Of a stretch of DNA of 47,099 bases, positions 20,148-29,938 are shown in pieces. How positions within the stretch are numbered: the first letter of the stretch is position 1; the number at the start of each line of letters is the position of its first letter. A program made the position numbers and the translations under genes. Under the pieces are notes generated by a model. The model was not told the origin of the DNA. It ran no database searches and was given only the letters and a program-made list of their open reading frames with translations. This DNA is from a virus: the IMG/VR virus record IMGVR_UViG_3300017613_000990, positions 1 through 47,099 of that record; one strand, written 5' to 3'.

Positions 20148-22251
20148 TTATCACCGCCCCGCCCATTACAAGGCTGTGTATTCCGTTTGCTGTAATAATC
20201 GGCATGGCAAAGGTAGGGGCTGCACTGGGAGACGCTGACGGTGATTCAGACGGACTCTCAGACGGGGACTCAGATGCAGACGGCGACAAAGAAGGTGACT
20301 CTGAAGGACTCTCTGAGGGAGAACCAGATGGTGATTCCGACGGGCTTTCGCTTGCAGACGGACTAAGGCTCGGAGACTCAGATGGACTCTCTGACGGGCT
20401 TCCTGACGGAGATGCACTCGGGCTCTCCGACGCCGATGGACTTAATGATGGAGATTCGCTTGGAGACTCGGATGGACTTTCGCTTGCAGATGGACTTAGG
20501 CTTGGAGATTCCGATGGACTCTCTGAAGCTGAAGGCGACAAAGAAGGTGACTCTGATGGTGATTCGCTCGGTGATTCCGAAGCTGACGGGCTTAAGCTCG
20601 GACTTTCTGATGGACTTTCAGACGCCGACGGACTCAATGACGGTGATTCACTCGGGCTCTCACTCGGTGATGCTGATGGTGATTCTGACGGACTCTCACT
20701 TGGAGAACCTGGATCTGAAGGGCTTGGTGATGGAGATTCGCTTGGAGACTCGGATGGACTTTCACTTGCCGATGGACTTAATGACGGGCTTTCAGAAGGT
20801 GACTCACTTGGACTTGCGCTTGGTGATTCTGACGCTGAAGGGCTTAATGATGGAGATTCCGACGGAGATTCCGACGCTGAAGGACTTAAACTTGGAGACT
20901 CGCTCGGACTTTCGCTTGGGGATGCCGAGGGACTTTCGGACGCTGAAGGGCTTAATGATGGAGATTCCGATGGGGACTCGGATGGCGATTCGGATGGAGA
21001 TTCACTTGCCGATGGTGACAAGCTCGGTGATTCGGATGGACTTTCACTTGGTGATTCTGAAGCTGACGGGCTTAATGAAGGGCTTTCCGAAGGACTCTCA
21101 CTGGGTGAAGCCGAAGGCGATTCAGACGCCGACGGACTCAATGACGGTGATTCTGACGGAGATTCCGACGGGCTTTCACTCGGAGATTCCGACGGGCTTT
21201 CGCTTGGGCTGCCGCCAGCCGCCACATACTCAAACGCCCCGATATCCGGCGTAGACCCATCTCTGGCATTTCCAAGGATATCTGTTGTAACTGCCCCTAT
21301 AGCCGTTCCTTGTTCAATTACACATGGACTTGTTGTGTAGTCTTTTAACGAATAATCCTGATTAGCATAATCGTTGAAAACTTTTGCCCAATCGGTAGCC
21401 TCTGCTGTGAAATCAACAGCATTAGTTCCGGTCCCTTCATCAGATGCACAATAATCAACCGTTGCATTTGACTCATTTTGAAAATCATCTGTCGAGTTAA
21501 TAACAACAGTATTTTTCACAGTGCAATTGCTTAGGGTTGATAAATCAATTCCATTTTTATTTGCACCGCCATCAACAGTACAATGATAGATATATGTGTG
21601 AGAATTTTCATTTGTTTTCTTGATTGCATCGTCACCGCCAGCTCCATAAACCACACAATTTATCAGATACAACACCTCATTGGTCGAGTCGTTACCAAAT
21701 AATTGCACCGATGCATAGTTCTGTGCTGAGGAAAACATACAATTCCTGAACACTAATTCTTTATGATAGGCGTTAGCAGCTACATTTAAACTTGAATTTG
21801 TAGTCGCAGCAACCACCTGCAACCCATCAAACTCTATATCTAAAAACTCTGTTGCTGTTGCATCATTGTCAATGATTAGCGTGGGCGCACCACCCCCCGC
21901 ACTTAGGTAGTGAGCATCTGTAGTGTCGGGCTTACCATCTGTAAACCTCGCACTGCCGTATGTTTTTACATACACCCGTGAGTCATCAACAGCTTTAGCC
22001 GTTTCCCATCCGTCGAAAGTAGTCCGCCCGTCCGCTGAAGACCACGTACCATCTGACGGAATAATCTCAACCATCAGCTCGGTATGACTACCGGTTGCTA
22101 ACGTCAAATCACCGTTTTGGTCTGACTCCATTGCAGACAATGAAGTATAAGTGTCTGAATAGCTCGCGCCTGCATCTCCTTGTGGATCGTCGCCACTCGG
22201 ATCAGTTGCACCACTTGGATACACCGCTACATATTTTGTTGTAAGTGCCAT
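20140..22251 (-). CDS. Beta-helix protein with long Ser-Pro repeat domain (703 aa)
   Basis: Residues 1-345 form a right-handed beta-helix with a choice-of-anchor-Q-type end (DILGNARDGSTPDIGAFEY). Residues 348-675 consist of SPSE/SPSL/SPSA units, an extended, Ser-rich stalk typical of glycosylated surface proteins. The last 28 residues (NGIHSLVMGGAVING) are a separate conserved tail. Probably a virion appendage or fibre. It starts by TAATG overlap with the preceding gene and is followed by coupled glycosyltransferases. The repeats may be O-glycosylated (inference). Confidence 0.75.
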   Translation of the reverse strand: MALTTKYVAVYPSGATDPSGDDPQGDAGASYSDTYTSLSAMESDQNGDLTLATGSHTELMVEIIPSDGTWSSADGRTTFDGWETAKAVDDSRVYVKTYGSARFTDGKPDTTDAHYLSAGGGAPTLIIDNDATATEFLDIEFDGLQVVAATTNSSLNVAANAYHKELVFRNCMFSSAQNYASVQLFGNDSTNEVLYLINCVVYGAGGDDAIKKTNENSHTYIYHCTVDGGANKNGIDLSTLSNCTVKNTVVINSTDDFQNESNATVDYCASDEGTGTNAVDFTAEATDWAKVFNDYANQDYSLKDYTTSPCVIEQGTAIGAVTTDILGNARDGSTPDIGAFEYVAAGGSPSESPSESPSESPSESPSESPSLSPSASESPSASPSESPSESPSLSPSASESPSESPSESPSLSPSASESPSESPSESPSESPSLSPSASESPSASPSESPSESPSLSPSASESPSESPSLSPSASESPSASPSESPSESPSLSPSASESPSESPSESPSPSPSDPGSPSESPSESPSASPSESPSESPSLSPSASESPSESPSLSPSASESPSESPSESPSLSPSASESPSESPSLSPSASESPSESPSESPSLSPSASESPSASPSGSPSESPSESPSLSPSASESPSESPSGSPSESPSESPSLSPSASESPSESPSESPSASPSAAPTFAMPIITANGIHSLVMGGAVING
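20226..21210 (-). repeat. Ser-Pro repeat array (985 bp)
   Basis: Degenerate 12-bp units encoding SPSx (x mostly E, L, A), arranged in higher-order units such as SPSESPSLSPSASESPSA. About 328 codons. Synonymous codons vary, so protein sequence, not DNA, is conserved. Opposite-strand open frames here are by-products of the repeat. Confidence 0.95.
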
Positions 22252-22742
22252 TATGGATGAGTGTTCTTCAGTTCTTTAATTTCTAAACTATTTGCAGGGT
22301 CACTCGTTACGTCTTTTGCCAATTTCCGAATAAAGCTATCAACAGATGGATGTGTAATGTCATAGGTTTCGACTAACTGTTTTTCCTCAGCAATCAATTC
22401 CCCAACATTGACCGGAAACTTAAAATCATTTACCAGCTTGTACCATTTGTTTGAGCGTTCAATTTGATAAACATCCGTCGTGCCGGTAATGGTTTCACCA
22501 ACACCATCGGTCCAATGGTATTTCCCATCCGAAGCCCATTGATATGCTATTTGGATATCAGGCGTTATTTGGAATAGCCTCAATTCAACATTTGCTTTTG
22601 TGCCGCCGATTGTAAGAAAATTAAACTTTTCCAACTCTGTTTTTGAAAACTGATGGCTGTCCTCAAATACTCCAACGACATCGTCTAGATATTGCAAACC
22701 ATCTCGCACTGTTTCTGCATTTATCAGCATTACAATTGCCAT
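22251..22742 (-). CDS. Hypothetical virion-associated protein (163 aa)
   Basis: Beta-rich with IQIAYQWASDGKYHWTDGVG and an acidic C-terminal helix region. Coupled (TAATG) to the repeat protein, so it may be a partner or assembly factor. No family is recognised. Confidence 0.5.
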   Translation of the reverse strand: MAIVMLINAETVRDGLQYLDDVVGVFEDSHQFSKTELEKFNFLTIGGTKANVELRLFQITPDIQIAYQWASDGKYHWTDGVGETITGTTDVYQIERSNKWYKLVNDFKFPVNVGELIAEEKQLVETYDITHPSVDSFIRKLAKDVTSDPANSLEIKELKNTHP

Positions 22743-22752
22743 TATTTTCCTC

Positions 22753-23106
22753 CTAATTTATTGGTTCTACGGTTATGGTTATAGAAATATTCCTCACATC
22801 GACGAAAATCACTTGCTCGCTGAAATCAGATTCGTTATACGGTGCCGCTGCATCTGGATTAACTGCTTTTGCTGCGAAATAAAGGATTGTCTTTTTCGGG
22901 AGATTGTTTAGTCGAAGTTCATTGACACCTGGTGCCGCCTCAACTGTATAGCAAGTCGCCCCCTCAACCACACAGCTTGACTCCCCATAGTAAACCCTGA
23001 CGAATATATCTGGCAACTCCGGTCCTGGCTCATCCCATAGCACCGTGACATCAGCACCCCAAGCAGGCACCGTAATAAGCATCAGGAATAGAGTTAGCTT
23101 TTTCAT
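22753..23106 (-). CDS. Secreted fibronectin-III-like protein (117 aa)
   Basis: A clear signal peptide (KKLTLFLMLITVPAWG, cleavage near AWG-AD) precedes a small beta-sandwich resembling FN3 (VTVLWDEPGP start, AVNPDAAAPYNESDFS). Two Cys (SSCVV, ATCYTV) may form a disulfide, fitting export. Exported phage proteins may act in superinfection exclusion or surface modification (inference). Confidence 0.65.
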   Translation of the reverse strand: MKKLTLFLMLITVPAWGADVTVLWDEPGPELPDIFVRVYYGESSCVVEGATCYTVEAAPGVNELRLNNLPKKTILYFAAKAVNPDAAAPYNESDFSEQVIFVDVRNISITITVEPIN

Positions 23107-23303
23107 TTTGCCCCCTGTTTTACTTGGTTTGTAATTGACTCGTATTCATCGTCCAAATCCTGTATAACGTCAAGTACGGCCTGCCGCTTGGCTTCCTTGC
23201 CGCTCAACCCTTCCGCTAAATGGTTTTTGACATAGCCCTGAATTAACTCTATTTCGCCTTGAGATGCCCCTTTTTTCTTCAGTAAATACGTTAGCCCTGC
23301 CAT
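23103..23303 (-). CDS. Small helical hypothetical protein (66 aa)
   Basis: All-helical, charged, with GASQGEIELIQGYVKNHLAE. Starts inside the next gene's stop; overlaps the signal-peptide gene by 4 nt. Unknown. Confidence 0.55.
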   Translation of the reverse strand: MAGLTYLLKKKGASQGEIELIQGYVKNHLAEGLSGKEAKRQAVLDVIQDLDDEYESITNQVKQGAK

Positions 23304-23539
23304 TATCGCATCCCTGTTGCTTCAACCGTGTCAATATGCCCGTTTTTATCTCTGGACAATACCTTAAATTTCCATTTGGTAATTGGTGCTTTTTCCGGTG
23401 CCTGTTTATTTCTGATGGTGGTGGCTATAAGTCTTTGTACCGCTTCATGTGTGGTTAAACTCGCAGCAGAGAGGGATATCACCCTCTTGGTTAAATCTAT
23501 TTTGGGCTTTTGAGGCTTTACCTCTCTAAGTACCTTCAT
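23303..23539 (-). CDS. Small basic hypothetical protein (78 aa)
   Basis: Basic N-terminus (KPQKPKIDLTKR) and a beta-rich end (KWKFKVLSRDKNGHID). It overlaps neighbours by 1-4 nt. Unknown, perhaps a virion-associated subunit. Confidence 0.5.
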   Translation of the reverse strand: MKVLREVKPQKPKIDLTKRVISLSAASLTTHEAVQRLIATTIRNKQAPEKAPITKWKFKVLSRDKNGHIDTVEATGMR

Positions 23540-26500
23540 CCAAGCTCCTTAAATATCGTCCGGTACATTGCTGATTGTCTTTCGTTTTCACTCATGGATT
23601 CAGCCGCATTGCGCCTTATGGTCTTCCTGTCGCCAGCAGTGTTGAATGCGTAAATGTCTACGTCCATGTTGCGTGCTGCGTCTTTTAGCTTCTTGGCTTT
23701 TTCTCCAGGCGTAATATCCCTTTTCCGTTGCTCTTTGATTGCTTTTTTCCTATGCGTTGACCTAATGCTTTCGATCTTTGTTTTAATCTGTGACTTGTGA
23801 CTGCTGTCTCTTTCGGGGCCAGCAGCTTTATACACGGGGTTTGCAATCTTATTTTTAATATGTTGATACGCTTCTTTCCCCACGTTAATTACAAATTTCC
23901 GGTAAATGTCATCATCAAGTTTTATCTCTTTTTCATTTACAGTTACAACCTGGTTCGGCAATGCAGGATAATACCCAAACTTTTTAAGTTCATCTTCAAC
24001 AGGATCTTTCTTTTCTGTAGACCATTTGTACGGTAGCCACTGTCTGAATATTCCACCAGGTATTACCGCTTCTTCACCCCAAACATCTAATTTAGGTGGT
24101 GGCTTATTTATAAGCCAAGGCATAACTTGGCTAAACGCTTTCTGAAATTCACCGCCTTCTCTTGGCTTTGCTTCACCTTCTGTTAAGATTTCATACCCTC
24201 TTGACAAGGATCTAAATAAAGATGAATACGGTATCAAACTTGCCGACCATCTTGCAGCAGCACTTTCCAATTTGCCATGTCTATCCATTGCTGATTGTAA
24301 GCCTTGAAAATATGACCCGTCTATAATGTTTTCCATTAATCCTTTTGATGCCTCAAAAAATACCTGTGTTGCTGCCTCTACTTGATCTTCATAACTCATA
24401 CTCGGATTTTCAAATGCTATTTTTGCAGCCGCAAAGGATGAGCCTGCTGCTGCAATTGGGGTATTAAACGGCTCTGCTCTACGGTATGAAAACCAAGTGT
24501 CTCCGAATTTCATAGCATGCGGTTTTACATCACGCCTATACCAAGAATCTCTTTCGGCTTTTCCTTCAGGAAGTGCACCCGTCATTTCCCCTTTGGCAAA
24601 TTTATTCCATACATAAAAAGCTAAAAAAGCCCCTTCTATTTGTTTCGCTATTACATCAGGTGTGTTGTGCTGTCTGTTTTCTGCCCATGTTGAACCTCTC
24701 CCACCTTTCTCTACAAACCCTTTTTTCATTCCCCTTGATACAGCTTCTTTCCCAACACCTACAACCGGAGTTATTTCAAGACCGCGTTTTAGCAAATTGC
24801 TGATTGTATTTACAAAAGGCAATATAGTTGCTTTTAGTAAAGGACCAATTACGGGGGCAGTCCTTGCGTCTGTTATTATTAATTCTGAAACTGGGTCCGG
24901 TTTGTCCATAAACACTGAATAATCTGCTTGCTGCATGGCTTCTTTGTGGGCTTGTTCAGGCATATTCTCTACAAAATCCCTCTCATATTTTTCTCTTGCT
25001 TTTCCTTTCAACCCTTTTCCATTTGAAGATCGTCTAGCTAAAGCTGCTGCATGGCCGTCATATGCCACTGATCTTGCCCATACGTCCATCATCCTTAATA
25101 ACCGTGTTGGTGGGTCTATAGCTTTTCCTACCTTTCTTACCAAAGCATTTGGACTCCTTTCAAACGCACCCAAGGCAGTATGCATTTCCTGTGCCCATTT
25201 ACTTTCGAAATCTTTTATTTCCCCGTCTCGCCATATTTGTATTGCCTGCCTACGGCCTTTTGGAAACCCTCGTTTATACCCTGCCATCATTGGTATCATT
25301 TCATTCAGATACCGTGTTCGTTGTTTTCCTGTTAGCTTTGCATACGGAATGTCGATAAGTCCCGATAAACCTCTGTGTGGTACTTGGAATAACGTCCATG
25401 CCGTATTGCCAACAGCATTTACAAAATGGGTTGGCGGCCCCGAAAGAATAGAATTATACCAATATTCAAGAAAATAATCAGACAACTTAGGATCACCGAG
25501 CCTCTTCATGAATCGTTTTATTTCAAGCGGATTCTCCCAATTGATTTCTTTAAATTCCTGAAATTCCCTTTGGTTTAGATCCCGTTTCATTTTGTTGAAC
25601 GCTATTCCTAATCTTGTTACAGCAATATCCCTTTTATGCATGTTTAAAGCCCCACCCGCCGTTGAGCTTGCTTTGGTCAGTGCATTAAAAACATCTGCCT
25701 TATAGGTGTTCACCCTTCCAATAAATGTGTCCAACTCTACAGTTTTTGCTATTTCTCCCAATCTATGTATGGCATTGACATTTATCTGCCTGACAGCATC
25801 CATTTCCTGCCGATTTAACCCACTGCCTTTTTTTGCTTTTTCTAATACCTTAGACGCCTTCTTATAATCCCCGACAATTTCAGCACTCAACTTGCCGGTT
25901 TCATCCCAAGTCTGTACTCGTTTTGGTTGAGCAATATCAGTTTCAAATTGTTTGAACTGTTCAGGAATATCTTGTTTTTTTAGATTAACCGACCCTGCAT
26001 ATTTCTTTAAATCCCCACCTGTCCTTGCAAGTAATGCTGCAACCTTTGGGTCCATTTTCATGTCAAGCAAATACTGTTCAAGCGTTTTCCCAACCTTCTT
26101 TGCACTCTTGGCAAACACTTCAACATCGCCCCTTAATCTGTGGTATGCCGCTTCTTGCTCAGGTGTTCTTGTTTTTCCACCAATACTGCCTCGCTCCCCC
26201 AATGCTGTATTTACATCTTTGGCTATATCGGAAACAGTTCTTGATTCTTCTGCCTTTAATCTTTTTGCAAGTTCAACCTTGCCCTTTAATGTTGCGTTTT
26301 TACTCAGAAAATCATCAAATATAATTGCTGCTTCTTCGGCTGTCTTCCCTTTTTTCTCTGCAATCCTTACAATTCTTTCCGCTTGTTTCTTCATTGATTC
26401 AGGAATGGGTTTGCGGCTGTGCGATGATTTTAAATATTCCCTATCGAGAAATTTTAACCCGTACTCCCTTATTGGCTCAATACTGATTGGTGTAAACCCT

Positions 26501-27402
26501 TTCATATTGGGTTCTACTTTACCGCCCAATCTTTCTGTGGCAACATCAAGAAAACTTGGTTTCGGCTCAACAATCATCCCATCTTCTCTTGGGATGGGTT
26601 TACCTTCAATATTTACTGGTGGTTTTTCATGTTTCTTGTATGCCCTTCGCATTGCGTCAGGTGCAAATGTAGCATCAACTTCCGCTTGTTTTGCTGCTTG
26701 TTCGCTTTCAGCCTTTAGCATTGCCTCTTTGTTTTTTAAAGTAAGCAATGGCCTACCACCCGCTTTTTCTTTTGCCCTTCGTTTATTTACCTCGTTTTTT
26801 GCAAATGTGCTATCTAACTTGGGTGCTTCTTTCAGGGGCTTATCCCAAGGCATTTTCTTTGTAAGCGCACCCTTGGCCCCTCCAACCGTTTTAGCCCCCA
26901 AAGCAAACGTTAATAATTCACCACCTAATTTAGCTAAATACGCTGTCCGTGGACTGTATTGTTCAATTTCCTGTTCAAGTATTTCCGTTGGATGCAAAAC
27001 AAACTCAAAACCTTTGGCAACTATCTCGTTGACTTCTTTGGCCGCTTTTGTATAAGGCTGATAACCTAAAGATAATATTTCTGCTTCTGCAACATCCGCA
27101 GCTTCTTTCCCAAGCGGTAAAGCCATCACCCCATATGCTTTAGCAAACGGCCATAACAACATACCGGACGCCATTGACATTGTTGTTTCTGCCGTAGATA
27201 CCAGTTGACCACCAATATCCTTCCCTGTTTTCGATACAACATCCTGCATAAATGAAGGCTTTTCAGGCTGAACGAATACCGGTGGTAGTTTTTCCTCAAA
27301 TGGAGATTTTATCTCTATCGGAACAAATCCAGGCAAGCTATTGGTTATGCTTTCTTCTCGACCGAAAGGATCTTTAATTTCTATTTGCGTGAATGCTCCC
27401 AT
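23536..27402 (-). CDS. Large internal virion (ejection) protein (1288 aa)
   Basis: Very long, mostly helical and basic, without signal peptide. The central region with YWYNSILSGPPTHFVNAV resembles the large polyvalent-protein-associated LPD38-type region found in podovirus internal virion proteins, which are injected with the DNA. Two other ejection-type proteins follow upstream in the operon, supporting the role. Amphipathic stretches (FVNTISNLLKRGLE) suit membrane passage. Confidence 0.7.
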   Translation of the reverse strand: MGAFTQIEIKDPFGREESITNSLPGFVPIEIKSPFEEKLPPVFVQPEKPSFMQDVVSKTGKDIGGQLVSTAETTMSMASGMLLWPFAKAYGVMALPLGKEAADVAEAEILSLGYQPYTKAAKEVNEIVAKGFEFVLHPTEILEQEIEQYSPRTAYLAKLGGELLTFALGAKTVGGAKGALTKKMPWDKPLKEAPKLDSTFAKNEVNKRRAKEKAGGRPLLTLKNKEAMLKAESEQAAKQAEVDATFAPDAMRRAYKKHEKPPVNIEGKPIPREDGMIVEPKPSFLDVATERLGGKVEPNMKGFTPISIEPIREYGLKFLDREYLKSSHSRKPIPESMKKQAERIVRIAEKKGKTAEEAAIIFDDFLSKNATLKGKVELAKRLKAEESRTVSDIAKDVNTALGERGSIGGKTRTPEQEAAYHRLRGDVEVFAKSAKKVGKTLEQYLLDMKMDPKVAALLARTGGDLKKYAGSVNLKKQDIPEQFKQFETDIAQPKRVQTWDETGKLSAEIVGDYKKASKVLEKAKKGSGLNRQEMDAVRQINVNAIHRLGEIAKTVELDTFIGRVNTYKADVFNALTKASSTAGGALNMHKRDIAVTRLGIAFNKMKRDLNQREFQEFKEINWENPLEIKRFMKRLGDPKLSDYFLEYWYNSILSGPPTHFVNAVGNTAWTLFQVPHRGLSGLIDIPYAKLTGKQRTRYLNEMIPMMAGYKRGFPKGRRQAIQIWRDGEIKDFESKWAQEMHTALGAFERSPNALVRKVGKAIDPPTRLLRMMDVWARSVAYDGHAAALARRSSNGKGLKGKAREKYERDFVENMPEQAHKEAMQQADYSVFMDKPDPVSELIITDARTAPVIGPLLKATILPFVNTISNLLKRGLEITPVVGVGKEAVSRGMKKGFVEKGGRGSTWAENRQHNTPDVIAKQIEGAFLAFYVWNKFAKGEMTGALPEGKAERDSWYRRDVKPHAMKFGDTWFSYRRAEPFNTPIAAAGSSFAAAKIAFENPSMSYEDQVEAATQVFFEASKGLMENIIDGSYFQGLQSAMDRHGKLESAAARWSASLIPYSSLFRSLSRGYEILTEGEAKPREGGEFQKAFSQVMPWLINKPPPKLDVWGEEAVIPGGIFRQWLPYKWSTEKKDPVEDELKKFGYYPALPNQVVTVNEKEIKLDDDIYRKFVINVGKEAYQHIKNKIANPVYKAAGPERDSSHKSQIKTKIESIRSTHRKKAIKEQRKRDITPGEKAKKLKDAARNMDVDIYAFNTAGDRKTIRRNAAESMSENERQSAMYRTIFKELG

Positions 27403-28383
27403 TTAATGTTTCCATTCCCTGAATAGTTCTAACTCACCGTCTTCCTTTGGAATCCACCACCCTTTCTTACCATTCTTTTCTCCAAACTTAGCGTCTGGAT
27501 ACTCTCTAGTAATCATACTGTTAAGTTCAAACTTCGTTGCTTCTAGTTTTTCCTTTGGTGGTAAATCATTCCAAACGTCAATCCCAAATGTATTCCGCAT
27601 AGTTTTTGCAGCGTCATTTTTGGCATCTATCGACTTGCTTAAATATTTGCGTTGATTTACTTCGTTCCTTGTTTCTGTTATTGCTTTTGTTTTCGCTACA
27701 GTTGCATCAATTTTTATTGCCCCGGCTTCCTTCAACTTTATTTGAGTTTCCATTAAGTCAGGGTTGGCCGCCAAGTCCCGCAAGGTTTTTGATGATTCAG
27801 TTAATTGCCCTTCTCTGTAATCTATAAGCTGCTTTGCTCTTTCATGGTCTGCTCCCGCCTTTGCTTGCGTTTGACTTGCCTTTTGTTTATTCTGCTCAGT
27901 CTTAGACATATGATCAAAAATGCCCTGAATGCTTTCTGCCGTTACCTGTGTAGTGGCCTTTGATGCCCCCTCTCTCATTGCATCTGTAATAAGCCCTTGA
28001 GATATAAACATTTTTTCTTCAAGTGTCTTTGTTTCATCCGGAAGAAGTTTAGCAAGGTCTTTCTGCAATTTATCAAAAATCTTAGGGTCATCCTTAAATT
28101 GAGATATTGTTTCAAAAGTCTCCATTAATTTAGGGTTATGCTTGCCTAAAGATCCTTTAAGCATTTTTAGACCAGAATTTTTAACATTCGACGGCATATC
28201 AGATGCCATAAGGCCGATTCCAATTTGTGCTATCTTGAAATCATTCTGAATTTCCTGCTGCTTTTGCTGTTGCTGCATGCGCTGTTGTTCCATCTTTACC
28301 CGCGCAAGCCCCATCATGGAGTTAAAGCCGGTGGCTAAACTATTCCCGAATGCTGCGTATGGTGACTGATATTGGTAAGGCAT
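27403..28383 (-). CDS. Internal virion/core protein (326 aa)
   Basis: Helical, Gln/Lys-rich, with a low-complexity MEQQRMQQQQKQQ segment near the start. Canonical AGGAG ribosome-binding site. It lies between the large ejection protein and a Gln-rich core protein; order and composition match podovirus inner-core gene runs. Confidence 0.6.
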   Translation of the reverse strand: MPYQYQSPYAAFGNSLATGFNSMMGLARVKMEQQRMQQQQKQQEIQNDFKIAQIGIGLMASDMPSNVKNSGLKMLKGSLGKHNPKLMETFETISQFKDDPKIFDKLQKDLAKLLPDETKTLEEKMFISQGLITDAMREGASKATTQVTAESIQGIFDHMSKTEQNKQKASQTQAKAGADHERAKQLIDYREGQLTESSKTLRDLAANPDLMETQIKLKEAGAIKIDATVAKTKAITETRNEVNQRKYLSKSIDAKNDAAKTMRNTFGIDVWNDLPPKEKLEATKFELNSMITREYPDAKFGEKNGKKGWWIPKEDGELELFREWKH

Positions 28384-28392
28384 GATTTACTC

Positions 28393-29238
28393 CTATGCAA
28401 ATGCAGAATAAGCCCCAAGACCCATCCCAAGAACGTTTCCAAACATCCCAAATAGCCCTGCTTGGTTTGCCGATTGATTAGCCGCTGTCTGAGCGTTAGC
28501 CTGATAAGCCATATTGTTATAATATTGGTATGGTTGCATGGCGTTTGAATAGCCCTGCTGCAATTGCCCCAATCCTGCTAACCCTTCTCCATACCCGAAC
28601 TGGTTAGCTACCCCCGATTGATTAAACAGGTTGCCAAATAAATCAGCTTCAAGACCCCGGCCCTGCATGTATTGGTTCCACGCTTGGCCCTGTTCCTGGC
28701 CGGCTAATCCAGCCCTCGATAAAGCCGTCTGAGCGCCTAACTGAAGATACCCATGCTGCTCTGCTGATTTAGCGGCATCCCACCGTTTCTCAAAAGCCGC
28801 TAATGACTGAATGCCTGAAGTGGAATTACGCCAATTTTTACCTAACCTACGGGACAAAGACGACTCCATAGTTCCCCTTGCTTCAGCTTCAGCTTGCCTG
28901 GTGCCTTCCGAAATCGGCAATTGACCGGACAGGGCTTTCTCGTATCGTTCCAACTCAAGATCGTAAACCTCTTGCTGCTTGGCGTACATTTCCTTTTGAG
29001 CCGCAACTTCCGGGCCTTGCATATATTGATCCCAAGCGTCAGCTAAACCACGTTGCCGGCGTTGCTGTTCGTGCAATTGCCGGCTATACTGCTCTCTTTG
29101 CATTGCCGCAGCTTCTTGCTGCTGCTGCAATAGCTGGTTTTGTAGCTGTAAGGATTGCGCTTGCTGTGCCTGTAAAGCTCTTTCTTCAGCCGATGGTTGT
29201 GGTGCCTCTACCGTTGTGTTGCCGCCGCCAAAACACAT
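28393..29238 (-). CDS. Gln-rich internal virion protein (281 aa)
   Basis: Begins MCFGGGNTT, a short Cys-Gly start seen in podovirus internal virion proteins; then a long Gln/Ala coiled-coil (LQLQNQLLQQQQEAAAMQRE) and a Gly/Gln/Asn-rich C-terminus. Strong ribosome-binding site GGAGGGAG. Probable core or pilot protein. Confidence 0.6.
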   Translation of the reverse strand: MCFGGGNTTVEAPQPSAEERALQAQQAQSLQLQNQLLQQQQEAAAMQREQYSRQLHEQQRRQRGLADAWDQYMQGPEVAAQKEMYAKQQEVYDLELERYEKALSGQLPISEGTRQAEAEARGTMESSLSRRLGKNWRNSTSGIQSLAAFEKRWDAAKSAEQHGYLQLGAQTALSRAGLAGQEQGQAWNQYMQGRGLEADLFGNLFNQSGVANQFGYGEGLAGLGQLQQGYSNAMQPYQYYNNMAYQANAQTAANQSANQAGLFGMFGNVLGMGLGAYSAFA

Positions 29239-29510
29239 AACTCCCTCCTAAACCACAGGTTGTCGTCTTTTAGATTAATCTTGTACGGAACCGCCCCTAA
29301 TTTTGCGTACATTCGCATGATATGAGCATTCTTTAATTTCGTGTACCCAATCCATCCCCGCACTGTATTGGATGCCTTTATTCCCGCCTCAATTCCTTTT
29401 AGCTCTTTGTAAATTTCCCTCAAGGTTTTAAAATCCTTGATATCTTCGTCCATTATCGGGCACCAAATCCACAACCATTCATTATTTATAAACTGTGATT
29501 TCCAATGCAC
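29208..29510 (-). CDS. Hypothetical virion-region protein (100 aa)
   Basis: GTG start behind GGGGGGAAT. Compact alpha/beta protein with YTKLKNAHIMRMYAKLGAVPY, reminiscent of a fragment of a GNAT acetyltransferase and of small proteins next to podovirus core genes. It overlaps the next gene by 31 nt. Low-confidence assignment. Confidence 0.45.
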   Translation of the reverse strand: MHWKSQFINNEWLWIWCPIMDEDIKDFKTLREIYKELKGIEAGIKASNTVRGWIGYTKLKNAHIMRMYAKLGAVPYKINLKDDNLWFRRELCVLAAATQR

Positions 29511-29518
29511 ATTCCCCC

Positions 29519-29935
29519 CTAATTATGCCAGAAAAAACACGTTATCTGATAGCTGCTCCCAAGTCTGTTTTTAATTGTTAATGGTTCCTGTGCTGCCGCT
29601 GTGCCAAGACAAAGGTATGCGTCTGTGTCCTGGTTGACCACCACATCCCCCGAATTGAAAATAATCGCAACATCCCCGTCATTGTCCACCACAAACTCGG
29701 CATACACAGCCCCATTGTTCGCAAGGATTTTGCCCCAACCGTGATTCGTGACAGCCTCAAGGGTAAACGTTCCTTCGTCAACTACCGTTTCATCGTAAAA
29801 CTGAAAGTCTGTGCCTGTAGGGACTTTGTTTTCAAGCGTATTAGCCGCACCCAAAACGGCATCAAATTCTGCGTTTAAATCCGTATGCGTTAGGACATCT
29901 TGATCGGCCCATGTTTTTACCCTTGATGTTGCCAT
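29519..29935 (-). CDS. Tail-associated structural protein (138 aa)
   Basis: The start (SRVKTWADQDVLTHTDLNAEF) is a common N-terminal motif of phage tail-fibre or tail-tip proteins; a beta-rich body follows. It lies directly downstream of the tail hub gene, so it is probably a tail or fibre component. Confidence 0.6.
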   Translation of the reverse strand: MATSRVKTWADQDVLTHTDLNAEFDAVLGAANTLENKVPTGTDFQFYDETVVDEGTFTLEAVTNHGWGKILANNGAVYAEFVVDNDGDVAIIFNSGDVVVNQDTDAYLCLGTAAAQEPLTIKNRLGSSYQITCFFWHN

Positions 29936-29938
29936 AAA

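Noticed and set aside
20226-21210. CRISPR-like or satellite array
   Set aside because: The repeats are contiguous without unique spacers and code for SPSx; synonymous changes show protein-level repetition.
20204-21340. Long plus-strand open frame of Asp-Gly-Leu-Ser repeats
   Set aside because: Antisense mirror of the Ser-Pro codon repeats; no ribosome-binding site and it runs opposite to a coupled operon.
25952-27055. Long plus-strand open frame (367 aa) inside the large ejection protein
   Set aside because: Ser/Leu/Phe-rich antisense frame of a clearly coding gene, without initiation signal.
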